DNA of 64,000 nucleotides. Source: Cyclobacteriaceae bacterium YHN15. GTDB lineage: Bacteria > Bacteroidota > Bacteroidia > Cytophagales > Cyclobacteriaceae. Both the position numbers and the translations under genes were made by a program. The stretch lies in assembly GCA_003797895.1 (NCBI GenBank), contig RKQB01000003.1, positions 558,001 to 622,000 on the forward strand, read 5' to 3'. Below, in pieces: positions 26,801-35,238 of the stretch (positions are counted from its first letter, which is position 1; every line of letters begins with the position of its first letter). The notes under the pieces are model-generated. The model did no database searches and had not been told where the DNA came from. It was given only the letters and a program-made list of their open reading frames with translations.

Positions 26801-27396
26801 GGTACACCCTTACTTTGTTCATTGTTTAACACATACAAATCCAAAAATCCATCATTATTGTAATCAAAAAATGTGGCCATCATACTATTCCCCGCTTCAG
26901 CAATTCCATATGCTGATGCCAATTCCTTAAAATATGGATTCCCATTTTCATCCAATCCTTGATTAACAAAAAGCATATTGGCCCTTTTTTCCTTTTCAGT
27001 AAACATGGCAGCACAAACATAGATATCCAACCAGCCATCTCCATTGATATCTACAACTGTTACACCTGTACTCCATCTATCAGTGGCAGCGGTGCCGGAG
27101 GACTCAGTGATATCCTCGAAATCAAATTTCCCTTTATTCAGGTACAATTTATTGGATACCTGATTTCCAGTAAAATAAAGGTCAGGCAAGCCATCATTAT
27201 TGAAATCCCCAACAGCCACACCTCCCCCATTAAAAATATATTCATCCGTAAGAATATTAAAAGAATCTGATTCAATAATGAGGTTATTAAATTGAATGCC
27301 GGTATCGGATCTCAATTCAAATAAAGTATTTGTTTTTCTTTTGCAGGAAGAACTGATAATCAATAAAACACTCACAATTAGGATGGAAATTCTCAT
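23881..27396 (-). CDS. FG-GAP/VCBS and ASPIC/UnbV repeat lipoprotein
   Basis: A 1171-residue surface lipoprotein (lipobox ISSSC, Cys18). Seven FG-GAP/VCBS calcium-loop motifs of the D-x-N-x-D-G-x-x-D type occupy the first 450 residues (for example VGDFNNDGLPDLYF, VDLDGDGDLDYVV). An ASPIC/UnbV domain follows (about 500-600), then at least six more motifs, so the protein probably forms two beta-propellers joined by the UnbV domain. Such CRTAC1-like proteins accompany SusC/SusD pairs in Bacteroidota, but their task is unknown. It lies 173 bases after susD, behind a terminator, and probably has its own promoter. The start is the ATG at 27396. Confidence 0.88.
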   Translation of the reverse strand: MRISILIVSVLLIISSSCKRKTNTLFELRSDTGIQFNNLIIESDSFNILTDEYIFNGGGVAVGDFNNDGLPDLYFTGNQVSNKLYLNKGKFDFEDITESSGTAATDRWSTGVTVVDINGDGWLDIYVCAAMFTEKEKRANMLFVNQGLDENGNPYFKELASAYGIAEAGNSMMATFFDYNNDGFLDLYVLNNEQSKGVPSNFREKITDGSAINNDRLYRNNGDGTFSDVTIEAGITIEGFGLGIAVADINQDGWLDIYISNDYTPNDILYINNQDGTFTNQTKYYIRHQSMFSMGSDISDYNNDGYQDIITLDMLGEINYRKKTTIAKNSYQTYINNEEWGYEYQHVRNMLHVGNGPGIPFSEIGFLAGVYQTDWSWSPLFVDMDNDGKRDLLITNGFPRDITDKDFANYRADVGNVASVRQLLDSIPIVKIPNYAFRNKGDWTFDDQGTEWGLNKPSFSNGAVFVDLDGDGDLDYVVNNINDPAFVFENKLNKNNKSPNYLRVKLEGNNNNPMGIGSKIAIHLENGELLYHEQQISRGYMSAVEDVVHFGLGLENVKSLEIFWHDGKHQKIGDVAANQVLIVKHQDAEPADLSSLDFPLTPKKVKPLLSEISESLGIQFIHQEADKVDYNIQRTLPHKLTQFGPGLAVGDINGNGLEDFIVGSSAGFSPTLFFQQSDGSFVEKEMFESDADKRFEEVGMVLFDLDNDGDLDIYMVSGSPEFVPDAEEYIDRIYLNDGEGNFSLAEDSMESFKASGSTVRVADFDGDGFMDLFVGGRTAIGQFPFPEQSVLFKNKEGKLEDVTDELAPDLRKVGMITDAVWTDYDQDGLVDLIVVGELMPITLFKNNGNGFEKITNTGLENHLGWWNSIVSGDFDGDGDMDYVVGNLGANNYYHPSSDRPVTVYGKDFDGNRSVDPVIFTYLKENTGKYVSVPAHYWDDLYGQSTLFRRKFNRYKEYARSTEETFFTAEELEGALKLQCNFDKTSYIENLGNGKFKVHELPLLAQIAPVNGMVVHDINKDGNLDVLMIGNDYGNEVFSGRYDAFTGLILLGDGKGGFDAVRSLESGFVVPGDGKSMAVLMDSKGNPRFISTQNRGELLVHETTVSGKGISFIPPQNVHTLLVEMTDGKKQRIEIYNRSGFNSNSGRSIEIPLNTVSLKGVDYKGNLIDLEF

Positions 27397-27507
27397 GGCG
27401 TATACTTCAATTGTAGTGGGGATTTTCAAATCTCAAATTAGTATTTATTTATAAAATCAAGAACCTGTAAGGCGTTAATTTTTCTCCAAAGATTCTTGAA
27501 AAAGTAT

Positions 27508-27541
27508 AAAAAAACAAAGAGATGGCATAAGCCATCTCTTT
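27508..27541 (-). terminator. Terminator of the susC-susD operon
   Basis: A perfect 11-base stem (AAAGAGATGGC / GCCATCTCTTT) with a 4-base loop, followed on the minus strand by a T run. It lies 29 bases after the susD stop and separates that operon from the FG-GAP lipoprotein gene. Confidence 0.9.
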
Positions 27542-27569
27542 GAATACACTATTATAGATTTAATAGGAA

Positions 27570-29309
27570 TTAATATCCTGGGTTTTGAATCAGCTTATCA
27601 GCTCCCATCAAGTCAACTTGGTTTTGAGGCAATGGAAGCCATTCATCCCTACCCACAGTAAAGCTTGATCCACCCAATGGGTCGGCCAATAACTGACCAT
27701 CCAAAGCAAAGTAGAAGTCCAATTCAGCTTTAGCAGTTCCCCATCTGGCTAAATCATAGAATCTATGACCTTCCATACCCAATTCTAATTTTCTTTCGAA
27801 TCGAACCGCATCTCTGGCAACGTTAGCATCAGTCCAAGCTGCATTATAAGTATCTACTACATAGTTGGCAGCTGGATTACCGTTATCTCTCAATAAAACA
27901 GAGTTTTTAGCCCTAGTTCTTACTTGATTCACAAGTGCTCTAGCTGCTTCTAAATTGCCTAATTCCACCTCTACTTCAGCTGCCATTAAAAGTACATCAG
28001 CAAAACGGATGATCATGAAATTGATACCAGTGTAGCCAGGGGTCCAAGAAGAGTTATCCTGGAAAGAACCTTGCTCAGATCTTTCATACACATATTTTTT
28101 AGGAGAATAAGGACCTCCATTAGGCTGATTACGTATCCAAGCTTGACCTGGATGATCTTGCCAATCCAAATAAGGGATACCTCTTCTTCCAACTGTATGA
28201 TCCAATCTTGGATCTAGACGTCCTGCATCAGGAGTAAATGGCTGATTTGTTTCTAAACCCATATCACTCATTACTCTATTTGCAGGTTGATTATAAGAAC
28301 CATCCAATAAAGGCAAACCTTGTTCATTGGTTCTGAACGAGTTTACGAAGGTAAAACTTGGCTGGAAGAATCCACAACAGTTACCAGGACCAGCGGGACC
28401 GGTATTGTAAGGGAAGTTCAGGTCAAACTCAGGGTTGGCATTGTTCACAGAACCGGTACCGGCAGCAGACTGATATGCCCAAACAGATTCCTGATGGTTA
28501 TCATTTGCTCCACGGAACATATCATCATAGTAGGGAACTAAACCATACTTCAGACCATTACTTGTCACTCCATTGGCAATCACATCATCAAATACTTGCT
28601 TGGCTTCAGCATATTTCTTGGCATAAAGTAACACTTTAGCCAAGTATGCTTTTGCTGCCCAGGAATTTACCCTACCCACCTGAGGTTGTGTAGCTGGAAG
28701 ATTTTCTGCCGCAAATCTGAATTCTGCTTCAATATAAGGCAGCATTTCCTGATTGTTGGTGAGATTAGCAAACTCTTCTGTACCATAATCCACATCCTTA
28801 TCCAGAATAGGAACTTTGTTGAAGTTTCTATATAACTGAAAATAATGATGTGCCCTTAAGAACCTGGCCTGTGCTTCAATTCCCAATGCTTGCGCATCTG
28901 AAACAGATTCTTGTTTCTTATCCAAAAGGCGTAGTACACTATTGTTTCTAGCTATACCCTCATAGTTACCATTCCAGTTTTCTTCTAGAATGTTAACTGT
29001 AGGATCTGTCTCAAACCTTTGAATCGGGTTAATAGTGGAAAAGTCACCAGGGTCAGTACCCTTATTGGCATCTCCACCCCTGATGCTTCCCCAAACCCAG
29101 TTTGAAGGAGAAGCCATTCTTTGAAACCTACCGTTCACTTGGGAATAGGCCGAGATCAAAGCAGCATTAAGACCCTCTAAAGAGGTCAACTGGGCTTCTG
29201 ATAACTGACCTACTGCCGGAACTTCCAGGAAGTCATCGGCGCAACTCGTTGCGAACAGCATCATTCCTGCTGTTAGAGTCGCTGCAATTTGAATTTTAAA
29301 TCTTTTCAT
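27570..29309 (-). CDS. SusD/RagB family nutrient-binding lipoprotein
   Basis: A 579-residue SusD-like protein with lipobox FATSC (Cys23) and the family start ADDFLEVP. The helical TPR-like core and conserved markers (RFLRAHHYFQLYRNF, AAKAYLAKVLLYAKKYAEA, ADVLLMAAEVEVELGN, RFERKLELGMEGHRFYDLARWG) are present. SusD proteins cap the SusC porin at the cell surface and bind the incoming oligosaccharide or peptide. No glycoside hydrolase lies nearby, so the ligand cannot be guessed. It is 60 bases downstream of susC and the operon ends in a strong terminator. Confidence 0.93.
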   Translation of the reverse strand: MKRFKIQIAATLTAGMMLFATSCADDFLEVPAVGQLSEAQLTSLEGLNAALISAYSQVNGRFQRMASPSNWVWGSIRGGDANKGTDPGDFSTINPIQRFETDPTVNILEENWNGNYEGIARNNSVLRLLDKKQESVSDAQALGIEAQARFLRAHHYFQLYRNFNKVPILDKDVDYGTEEFANLTNNQEMLPYIEAEFRFAAENLPATQPQVGRVNSWAAKAYLAKVLLYAKKYAEAKQVFDDVIANGVTSNGLKYGLVPYYDDMFRGANDNHQESVWAYQSAAGTGSVNNANPEFDLNFPYNTGPAGPGNCCGFFQPSFTFVNSFRTNEQGLPLLDGSYNQPANRVMSDMGLETNQPFTPDAGRLDPRLDHTVGRRGIPYLDWQDHPGQAWIRNQPNGGPYSPKKYVYERSEQGSFQDNSSWTPGYTGINFMIIRFADVLLMAAEVEVELGNLEAARALVNQVRTRAKNSVLLRDNGNPAANYVVDTYNAAWTDANVARDAVRFERKLELGMEGHRFYDLARWGTAKAELDFYFALDGQLLADPLGGSSFTVGRDEWLPLPQNQVDLMGADKLIQNPGY

Positions 29310-29369
29310 ATTTCGATAATAACTTTATGAAATTTTCTTTCTTAACAGATTGTTTGACAGATTGTTTGG

Positions 29370-32300
29370 TTAGAAATTCAAATTCAAACCAAAAGTATAT
29401 CCCCTTGTTACAGGATAGTTACCTACATCTATACCGAAACCTAAATCTACGTTACCACCAACCATTGGGTCAAGTCCATCATAACCTGTGATGGTGAAGA
29501 GGTTGTTCGCAGAAGCGAATACCCTCAATCTTTCCAACCTCCATCTCTGAAGCAGGCTGTTTGGCATGGTATATCCCAAAGTCAAGTTCTGTAACCTTAA
29601 GTAAGAACCATCTACTACATAGTAGCTGTTACCCACGTTAGAACTGCTGAAGGTACTTTGTCTGTCTGCCACAGGAATACTAGTATTGGTATTTTGCGGC
29701 GTCCAGGAATCCAATAGACGGGAGGAAATTGCCGCTCCTTCGAAAGTCGAGAAGAAGTCAGTAAACCATCTCCACTGCGCCCAGATTTTATTTCCTGCAG
29801 TTCCAAAGAAGTACGCAGATAAATCAAAGTTTTTGTAACCTACAGTGAAGTTCATACCTCCTGAGAAGCTAGGAACAGGAGAACCTAGAAATACCCTATC
29901 ATCAGGGTTGATTACGCCATCCCCATTCACATCTCTATATTTGAATCGACCTGGAGCAGCACCTTCTTGGGTAGCATGGCTGGAAATGTCCTCGGCACTT
30001 TGGAACAGTCCATCCACCTGGTAACCGAAGAAAGAAGATAAAGGCTGACCCACTTGGTTTCTGATAGGCTGAATACCTCTAAAGGTAGGATTAAAGTTGG
30101 TGATAAAATCCAATCCAGGTGCCAATGAAACGATTTCATTTTTCAGGAAACCACCATTCACCTGTAATTCATAAGTCCAGTCTCTGGAAAGGTTACCTCG
30201 GGTAGCTACCAAGAAATCTACCCCTCTGTTCATCATCTCACCGATGTTTACTGCTGGAGGAGATGCATTGAATCCTGCTACAGAAGGAATTGGAACTTGG
30301 AACAATAAGTCTTTGGTATCCTTTTGCCAGAAATCAACGACTACATCCAATTTGCCCCCGAAAGCGGTACCATCAAAACCGATGTTCTTGGTAACTGCAG
30401 TCTCCCATTTTGCGTTTGGATTACCAATTCTGGTTCTTCTAAAACCGATTACTGCAGAACTGTTTGAACCGGTGATGTCATAAGAAGACGCACCTACATC
30501 ACCACCAAATAAAGAGAACTGATTGTTTGGATCCACGTTATTGGAATTACCCATTTGACCCCAACCGCCTCGAACTTTAAAGTCATCCAACCAAGTAGCA
30601 CCAGCCATAAAGCCTTCGGAAGAAAGTCTCCACGCTGCAGAGAATGCAGGGAAAACACCGTATCTTGTATTAGGACCAAATCGGGAAGAACCGTCACGAC
30701 GAACCACAGCAGAGAACAAATACTTGTCATCCAAGGTATAATTTACCCTGGCAAAATAAGAAAGGAAGTTTACTCCCAAGAACTGACTACTGTTAACCTG
30801 TCTAGTCGGAACCGGCAAGTTGGAAATGGTAATGAAGTTAGGATCCTCAGAGAAAGGATTCTGACCCAAAGCACTCATATTTCTTCCAGCTCCGGTATTC
30901 AATGCTTCCTGACCTAACAAGATGTCAAATGAATGTCTGTCAATGGTTCTCTTATACTGAACAGTATTGGTAAATGTCCATCTCATGACATATCCGGAAA
31001 ACTCATTGTATCCAAAAGCGGAGTTGTTTTCAGAGTTTTCGTATTGTAATCTTGAATAGCCTACACCATAGAAGTTGTCATACTGACCACCGATAGAAGT
31101 TCTGAATGTCAAATTGTCAATGATATCCACTTCAGCATATACGTTACCGAAGGCATTGGCATTGAAGTTCCTGTTGTTCACCAAGCCCTCTCTGTTAGCA
31201 ACAGGGTTTCTTGGGTTGTTGAAACCTCGGGCTGCAGTACCTGCATATCCCCCAAATTCATCAAATACAGGAATCATAGAAGGCATACGGAATGCTTGAA
31301 GGATGTCATTTTCATCACCTGAAACACCAACACCTCCATTACCACCAGTTTGACCCAAAACCTGACGATAGGTAGCCTGGAAATTTTGACCCACTCTAAC
31401 ACGGCTTCCAATGTCATGTTCTGAATTGGCTCTTAAGCTGATTCTTCTGAAGTCATTGTTCAATAGAATACCAGCTTGGTCCTGAATACCCAAGCCCAAG
31501 TAGAATCTACTTGTACCACTTCCACCATAGAAACCCAGAGAGTGTCTGGAAATAGGTGCTCTTCTGGTAATGGCATCATACCAATCTGTTCCTTCACCTG
31601 TAGCAGCCCTCACCAATTGGTGTACTGGACCTCTTCTAGGATCTATATTATACAACTCTCTTTGTTCTTCCAACTGAGCTGGTGACAATGGACCAGGAAC
31701 ACCTGCAGCACCACCAACGTTGATGTAGTATGGTAAAACAGGAGAAGTTCCATTACCTAATTGTGGATGACCGTAAGCCGGTGCACGACCACTTATTCTG
31801 GCCTGATTGGTTTCAGCCAACCAAGTGACATCAGCATACTCCTGAGGATTGGTCATGTCCAATCCCCTTCCTGGATCAGTAAAGCCCATCATACCACTGT
31901 AATCAAATCTCAATTTCTGAGCCCTTTTGCTACCTCTTTTGGTCGTGTAAACGATTACACCGTTGGCTGCCCTTGCACCGTAAATGGAAGCTGCTGCCGC
32001 ATCTTTCAATACAGTAGTAGATTCAATGTCATCAGGGTTAAGGAAGTCCGTATTTTCAACAGGTACACCATCCACGATATACAATGGCTGGTTACCGCCA
32101 AATGCACCAAAACCACGAACCCTGATTTGGGAAGTGGTACCAGGCTGACCATTGGTTACAACAGTCACACCGGCAATCCTACCTTGAAGTGTCTGTTCAA
32201 CGTTACCGGTTGGGATAATCTGTAAATCCCTTGGGTTTACAGTAGACACCGCACCGGTAGTTTCCCTTCTGCTATCAATGGTATAACCAGTGATAATCAA

Positions 32301-32624
32301 TTCGGTCAACTGTCTTTCATCAGGCGCCATTGAAAAATCAATAACTGAACGATTACCTACTGTTTGCTCGACAGTTCGGTAACCAATAAAAGAATATACC
32401 AAAACGGACTCATTGTTCGGTACATTGACGGAATACTTTCCATCAATATCCGTTGCAGTTCCGGTTGTGGTACCCTTTACCAAAACAGTTACACCAGGTA
32501 ACCCGTCTCCGAATTCATCCAGGATGGTTCCTGTCACTGTTCTTTGTGCCATCACCGTGGCACTCGAAAGCACTAAGAGTAACACGAGTACGCTTAGACT
32601 TTTGTAGAGTTTTTCCATAAACAT
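29370..32624 (-). CDS. SusC/RagA family TonB-dependent outer-membrane transporter
   Basis: A 1084-residue TonB-linked transporter. A signal peptide (about 1-26) is followed by a carboxypeptidase-regulatory-like domain (about 28-112, GLPGVTVLVKGTTTGTATD), a plug (about 115-235) with the SusC signature PLYIVDGVPV and SIYGARAANGVI, and a large barrel ending in NLNF. There is no STN domain at the N-terminus, so it is not of the sigma/anti-sigma regulated kind. It pairs with the SusD gene downstream to import a large substrate by TonB energy. ATG codons at 32624 and 32618 are both possible. Confidence 0.93.
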   Translation of the reverse strand: MFMEKLYKSLSVLVLLLVLSSATVMAQRTVTGTILDEFGDGLPGVTVLVKGTTTGTATDIDGKYSVNVPNNESVLVYSFIGYRTVEQTVGNRSVIDFSMAPDERQLTELIITGYTIDSRRETTGAVSTVNPRDLQIIPTGNVEQTLQGRIAGVTVVTNGQPGTTSQIRVRGFGAFGGNQPLYIVDGVPVENTDFLNPDDIESTTVLKDAAAASIYGARAANGVIVYTTKRGSKRAQKLRFDYSGMMGFTDPGRGLDMTNPQEYADVTWLAETNQARISGRAPAYGHPQLGNGTSPVLPYYINVGGAAGVPGPLSPAQLEEQRELYNIDPRRGPVHQLVRAATGEGTDWYDAITRRAPISRHSLGFYGGSGTSRFYLGLGIQDQAGILLNNDFRRISLRANSEHDIGSRVRVGQNFQATYRQVLGQTGGNGGVGVSGDENDILQAFRMPSMIPVFDEFGGYAGTAARGFNNPRNPVANREGLVNNRNFNANAFGNVYAEVDIIDNLTFRTSIGGQYDNFYGVGYSRLQYENSENNSAFGYNEFSGYVMRWTFTNTVQYKRTIDRHSFDILLGQEALNTGAGRNMSALGQNPFSEDPNFITISNLPVPTRQVNSSQFLGVNFLSYFARVNYTLDDKYLFSAVVRRDGSSRFGPNTRYGVFPAFSAAWRLSSEGFMAGATWLDDFKVRGGWGQMGNSNNVDPNNQFSLFGGDVGASSYDITGSNSSAVIGFRRTRIGNPNAKWETAVTKNIGFDGTAFGGKLDVVVDFWQKDTKDLLFQVPIPSVAGFNASPPAVNIGEMMNRGVDFLVATRGNLSRDWTYELQVNGGFLKNEIVSLAPGLDFITNFNPTFRGIQPIRNQVGQPLSSFFGYQVDGLFQSAEDISSHATQEGAAPGRFKYRDVNGDGVINPDDRVFLGSPVPSFSGGMNFTVGYKNFDLSAYFFGTAGNKIWAQWRWFTDFFSTFEGAAISSRLLDSWTPQNTNTSIPVADRQSTFSSSNVGNSYYVVDGSYLRLQNLTLGYTMPNSLLQRWRLERLRVFASANNLFTITGYDGLDPMVGGNVDLGFGIDVGNYPVTRGYTFGLNLNF

Positions 32625-32708
32625 AGATTGATTGGGTAATAATTATTAATTGATAAGGTTTGAAAGCAATTAATTTTTGATAATCATGCAATCGTTTGCG
32701 AGCATTTG

Positions 32709-32716
32709 CAAAATTA
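32709..32716 (-). promoter_or_regulatory. Candidate -7 box of susC
   Basis: Minus-strand TAATTTTG matches TAnnTTTG exactly and would give an 80-85-base leader. No TTG is present at the expected -33 distance, so activation by another factor may be needed. Confidence 0.35.
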
Positions 32717-32769
32717 ATGCAATAGCTTACACAGTTTTTTATCCTGTTTTTTCTATTGCTGATTATACC

Positions 32770-32789
32770 TTGACAGCTTTAACTGTCAA
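32770..32789. promoter_or_regulatory. Perfect inverted repeat upstream of susC
   Basis: TTGACAG-CTTTAA-CTGTCAA: 7-base arms with a 6-base spacer, 54 bases upstream of the candidate -7 box. It fits a dimeric regulator site. No T run follows, so a terminator is less likely. Confidence 0.4.
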
Positions 32790-32984
32790 CTACCATCTCC
32801 GATAAATTCACCGAGATGTCTTGTTTTTTTATGCTGCTAAAACGATTTTGTTAATCTGAATAAAAATAGAGAATCTGGGGCATAGGCATTGAGATTTAGG
32901 TTTATCGTTACTTATTGACATTAATCTAATCTTAAAATTGCACTTTTTAACTTATTTGGCAAATTATTTACAAACTAATGTAAA

Positions 32985-33002
32985 ATAGTGTATTTACACT
33001 AT
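32985..33002. promoter_or_regulatory. Perfect 18-base palindrome in the susC upstream region
   Basis: ATAGTGTA-TT-TACACTAT has 8-base arms and a 2-base centre. It lies 360 bases before susC and 150 bases after the TPR gene end. It could be an operator. An 18-base perfect palindrome is unlikely in a short AT-rich spacer but not impossible by chance. Confidence 0.4.
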
Positions 33003-33153
33003 ACAGCTTCTAATTTAAGAGAATAAACAATAATACAAAAATTTTTTTTAAAATTAAGCCTGTGATTTTTGTCATGTTTGGGTATCTGCTTTTAAACCAA
33101 TGGTTTATTATTTGAATAAAACCATACAAAAAACATATCCCACCTTTTATTCA

Positions 33154-34944
33154 CTATTTGAAAATATTCAAAAATTCCGATTCATTCTGATAGGGTTGAA
33201 ATAGGATATCCCTAAGGGCTCTTTCTTTAAGAAATTCAGACCTTTCCACTGCTTTTGCAAGGTTTTCAAATAGGGCTTGTTTATCTCTGGTCACTGCAGC
33301 AATCATTGCCAAACCATAAAACCCATATCCATAGTCCCTATTTGCCTGAACACTTTGTTCAAAAGCTTCCAAAGCTGGGGCTAGATCATCGATCAGGAAA
33401 TAAGCCAATCCCTTATTGAATAAATTGGTCTCATTTTCAGGTGCTCTGTTCAATCGAATCGTGGCCAATCTGTAATCTCCATTGATAATATCCAAAGCTC
33501 CCCTTATCCCCTCATTAAATCTTAAAAATTCATTGGTTTCATCTCTTTCCAATGCTGAAGCCTCCGAAATCGCCACATAGGCTTCAAAATAATCACCCCT
33601 TATAATCAGAGCTCTTCCCAAATTGTGCATGGATATAGAGGTTATTCTAATTTTATTGGCCTGACGAAACATTGCAATCGAATTATTGATCCGCTTATTT
33701 TTCTCGACAACATCCAATTCCCTTTGGGCTTGATTCAAATAGACCACTCCAAGATTATTAAAAGAAAGTTCAGAGGGATAAATTTCTGGCAGCTTTTGGT
33801 AAATGGTTTCCTTTTCGTGCAATCTCGGTGCTTTATGTCCTGCATATATTAAGTGCTCTTTGGTAAAATCAGCCAAGGACTTTCCTTCTCTAAGTAATCT
33901 GTAAACACTCGCTGCAATTTCAGGATCCGAAAACCTTATGTTTTCCAAAATGAAGGAAACCTTCACCCCTCTCAATTTTGGAAAAATATCTCTGCTTACC
34001 TTACTGAAAGTCTTTAGTTGCCTCATCTTCCTCAGCTGGGACTCAAAATCCAGGCGATCCAAAATAATTTTGTAATACTCTTCTTTATCGGCAGCTGATA
34101 TCCCTTCATAATCTCCCAACAATAACCTAAAGTCAAACCAGTCATTCCTTCTATATGTGGGGTCAATCGTCAAATGTCTGAGATTAGAATATGTCTGAAT
34201 GACATTTTTCATAACATCCGATCTCTTGGAGGCCAGGTTGGGATCCGCCAACTCCTGGTTTTCAGGAGAAACTAATCCGGTCACCATCACCTTTCTGATG
34301 TCCATTCCCGACTCTCCTCTTACAATTAAATTGTTCAAGGCGGCAGGAAGTGTCCTTGAAACCATCTGATCCTTTCCTAAAACAAAGGGGACCAAAAACT
34401 CTCTGGTCTCCATGGTATTGATCCCTGAAAAATCTGCTGTTATATAAATACCCAAATCTGGAATAGGCTCATCCGGAGTGATCTGTCCCATTCTGGCAAG
34501 CAAAGGTGTGGTGTTCAAGCCTTTTGCCACAGTTTTATCCGGAGCAGAATATGTTTTCCCCTCCCTTTCAATCTGGGCTTTGATGACCAATTCCCCCCTT
34601 TCCATTCCTTCCAAGTAGGGGAAAACAATTGTCTCATCCAATTTGGCTTCTATGGTACTCAGAACATATTCCCCATCAAAAGGAGTTAATTTCCCCAATC
34701 TTAAGGATCCCTCACCATATCTGTACTCCGGATATAGATGGATTTTAGTTTCCTTTGATAAATAGGCCAAAGGTAATGCCCCCTGAATCCTTACCCGGAC
34801 AGAATCCCTGTGCAATCCCAACATATCAGGTCTTGCATAAACTCCATCTAAAAGTTTTTCAAATCGATTGACTTTAGGGCTACAAGCATATAGTATTCCT
34901 ATATATATAAGTGTAAGGAAATAAAAAACTGATCTTTTAAACAT
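33154..34944 (-). CDS. Tetratricopeptide-repeat lipoprotein
   Basis: A 596-residue lipoprotein (signal ending LYAC, Cys21). The N-terminal two-thirds is beta-rich with no recognised domain, although the GLVSPENQELADPNLASKRSDVM segment recalls OmpA-like proteins. The C-terminal part (about 390-590) contains several TPR-like helix pairs (SFNNLGVVYLNQAQ, SMHNLGRALIIRGDYFEAY, NLFNKGLAYFLIDDLAPALEAFEQS, YGFYGLAMIAA). It probably acts as a scaffold at the envelope. I start at the ATG at 34944 because the longer frame begins with GTG. It is divergent from the small PspC gene. Confidence 0.75.
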   Translation of the reverse strand: MFKRSVFYFLTLIYIGILYACSPKVNRFEKLLDGVYARPDMLGLHRDSVRVRIQGALPLAYLSKETKIHLYPEYRYGEGSLRLGKLTPFDGEYVLSTIEAKLDETIVFPYLEGMERGELVIKAQIEREGKTYSAPDKTVAKGLNTTPLLARMGQITPDEPIPDLGIYITADFSGINTMETREFLVPFVLGKDQMVSRTLPAALNNLIVRGESGMDIRKVMVTGLVSPENQELADPNLASKRSDVMKNVIQTYSNLRHLTIDPTYRRNDWFDFRLLLGDYEGISAADKEEYYKIILDRLDFESQLRKMRQLKTFSKVSRDIFPKLRGVKVSFILENIRFSDPEIAASVYRLLREGKSLADFTKEHLIYAGHKAPRLHEKETIYQKLPEIYPSELSFNNLGVVYLNQAQRELDVVEKNKRINNSIAMFRQANKIRITSISMHNLGRALIIRGDYFEAYVAISEASALERDETNEFLRFNEGIRGALDIINGDYRLATIRLNRAPENETNLFNKGLAYFLIDDLAPALEAFEQSVQANRDYGYGFYGLAMIAAVTRDKQALFENLAKAVERSEFLKERALRDILFQPYQNESEFLNIFK

Positions 34945-34963
34945 TTGGCACACAAATAGATTA

Positions 34964-34995
34964 TTGAATTTATTAGAAATTATTTGTTACATTTA
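34964..34995 (+). promoter_or_regulatory. Promoter of the small PspC gene
   Basis: TTG (34964-34966), 21 bases, TACATTTA (34988-34995), a 7-of-8 match to TAnnTTTG. It is 24 bases upstream of the ATG. Confidence 0.5.
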
Positions 34996-35019
34996 TCCGT
35001 CTTACTACAACCAACTATC

Positions 35020-35238
35020 ATGAACAAGTTAAAACTATTTTTCGAAGAAAGGGCTTTTGGGGTTTGTTCCAAATTAGGTGAGAAATTTAATTTTCCAATT
35101 GACAGTATCCGTTTGTTTTTTATTTACACTTCCTTCATGACCTTAGGTTCACCCGTCATTCTTTATGTAAGTATGGCCATGATGATGAAAGTTAGGAAAT
35201 ATTTAAGGAAGATGAATAACCCGGTGTTATTTGATTAA
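35020..35238 (+). CDS. Small PspC-like membrane protein
   Basis: A 72-residue protein consisting of little more than one degenerate PspC domain: RAFGVCSKLGEKFNFPIDSIRLFFIYTSF resembles the GVCAGLA-x-x-F-x-x-D-x-x-x-VRLLFI pattern. It is followed by a second membrane segment (TLGSPVILYVSMAMMM) and a basic tail. It is a free-standing single-domain relative of the two-domain PspC protein at 9.7-11.5 kb. The last 4 bases overlap the end of the convergent glycosyltransferase gene. The start is the ATG at 35020. Confidence 0.8.
   Translation: MNKLKLFFEERAFGVCSKLGEKFNFPIDSIRLFFIYTSFMTLGSPVILYVSMAMMMKVRKYLRKMNNPVLFD

Larger units (their letters stand above)
32625..33153. other. Long intergenic promoter region of susC
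   Basis: About 530 bases between the TPR lipoprotein gene and susC on the same strand, without a gene. It is strongly AT-rich and contains a perfect -7 box (32709-32716) and two perfect inverted repeats (32770-32789 and 32985-33002). Its length suggests complex control of the transporter operon. Confidence 0.6.
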
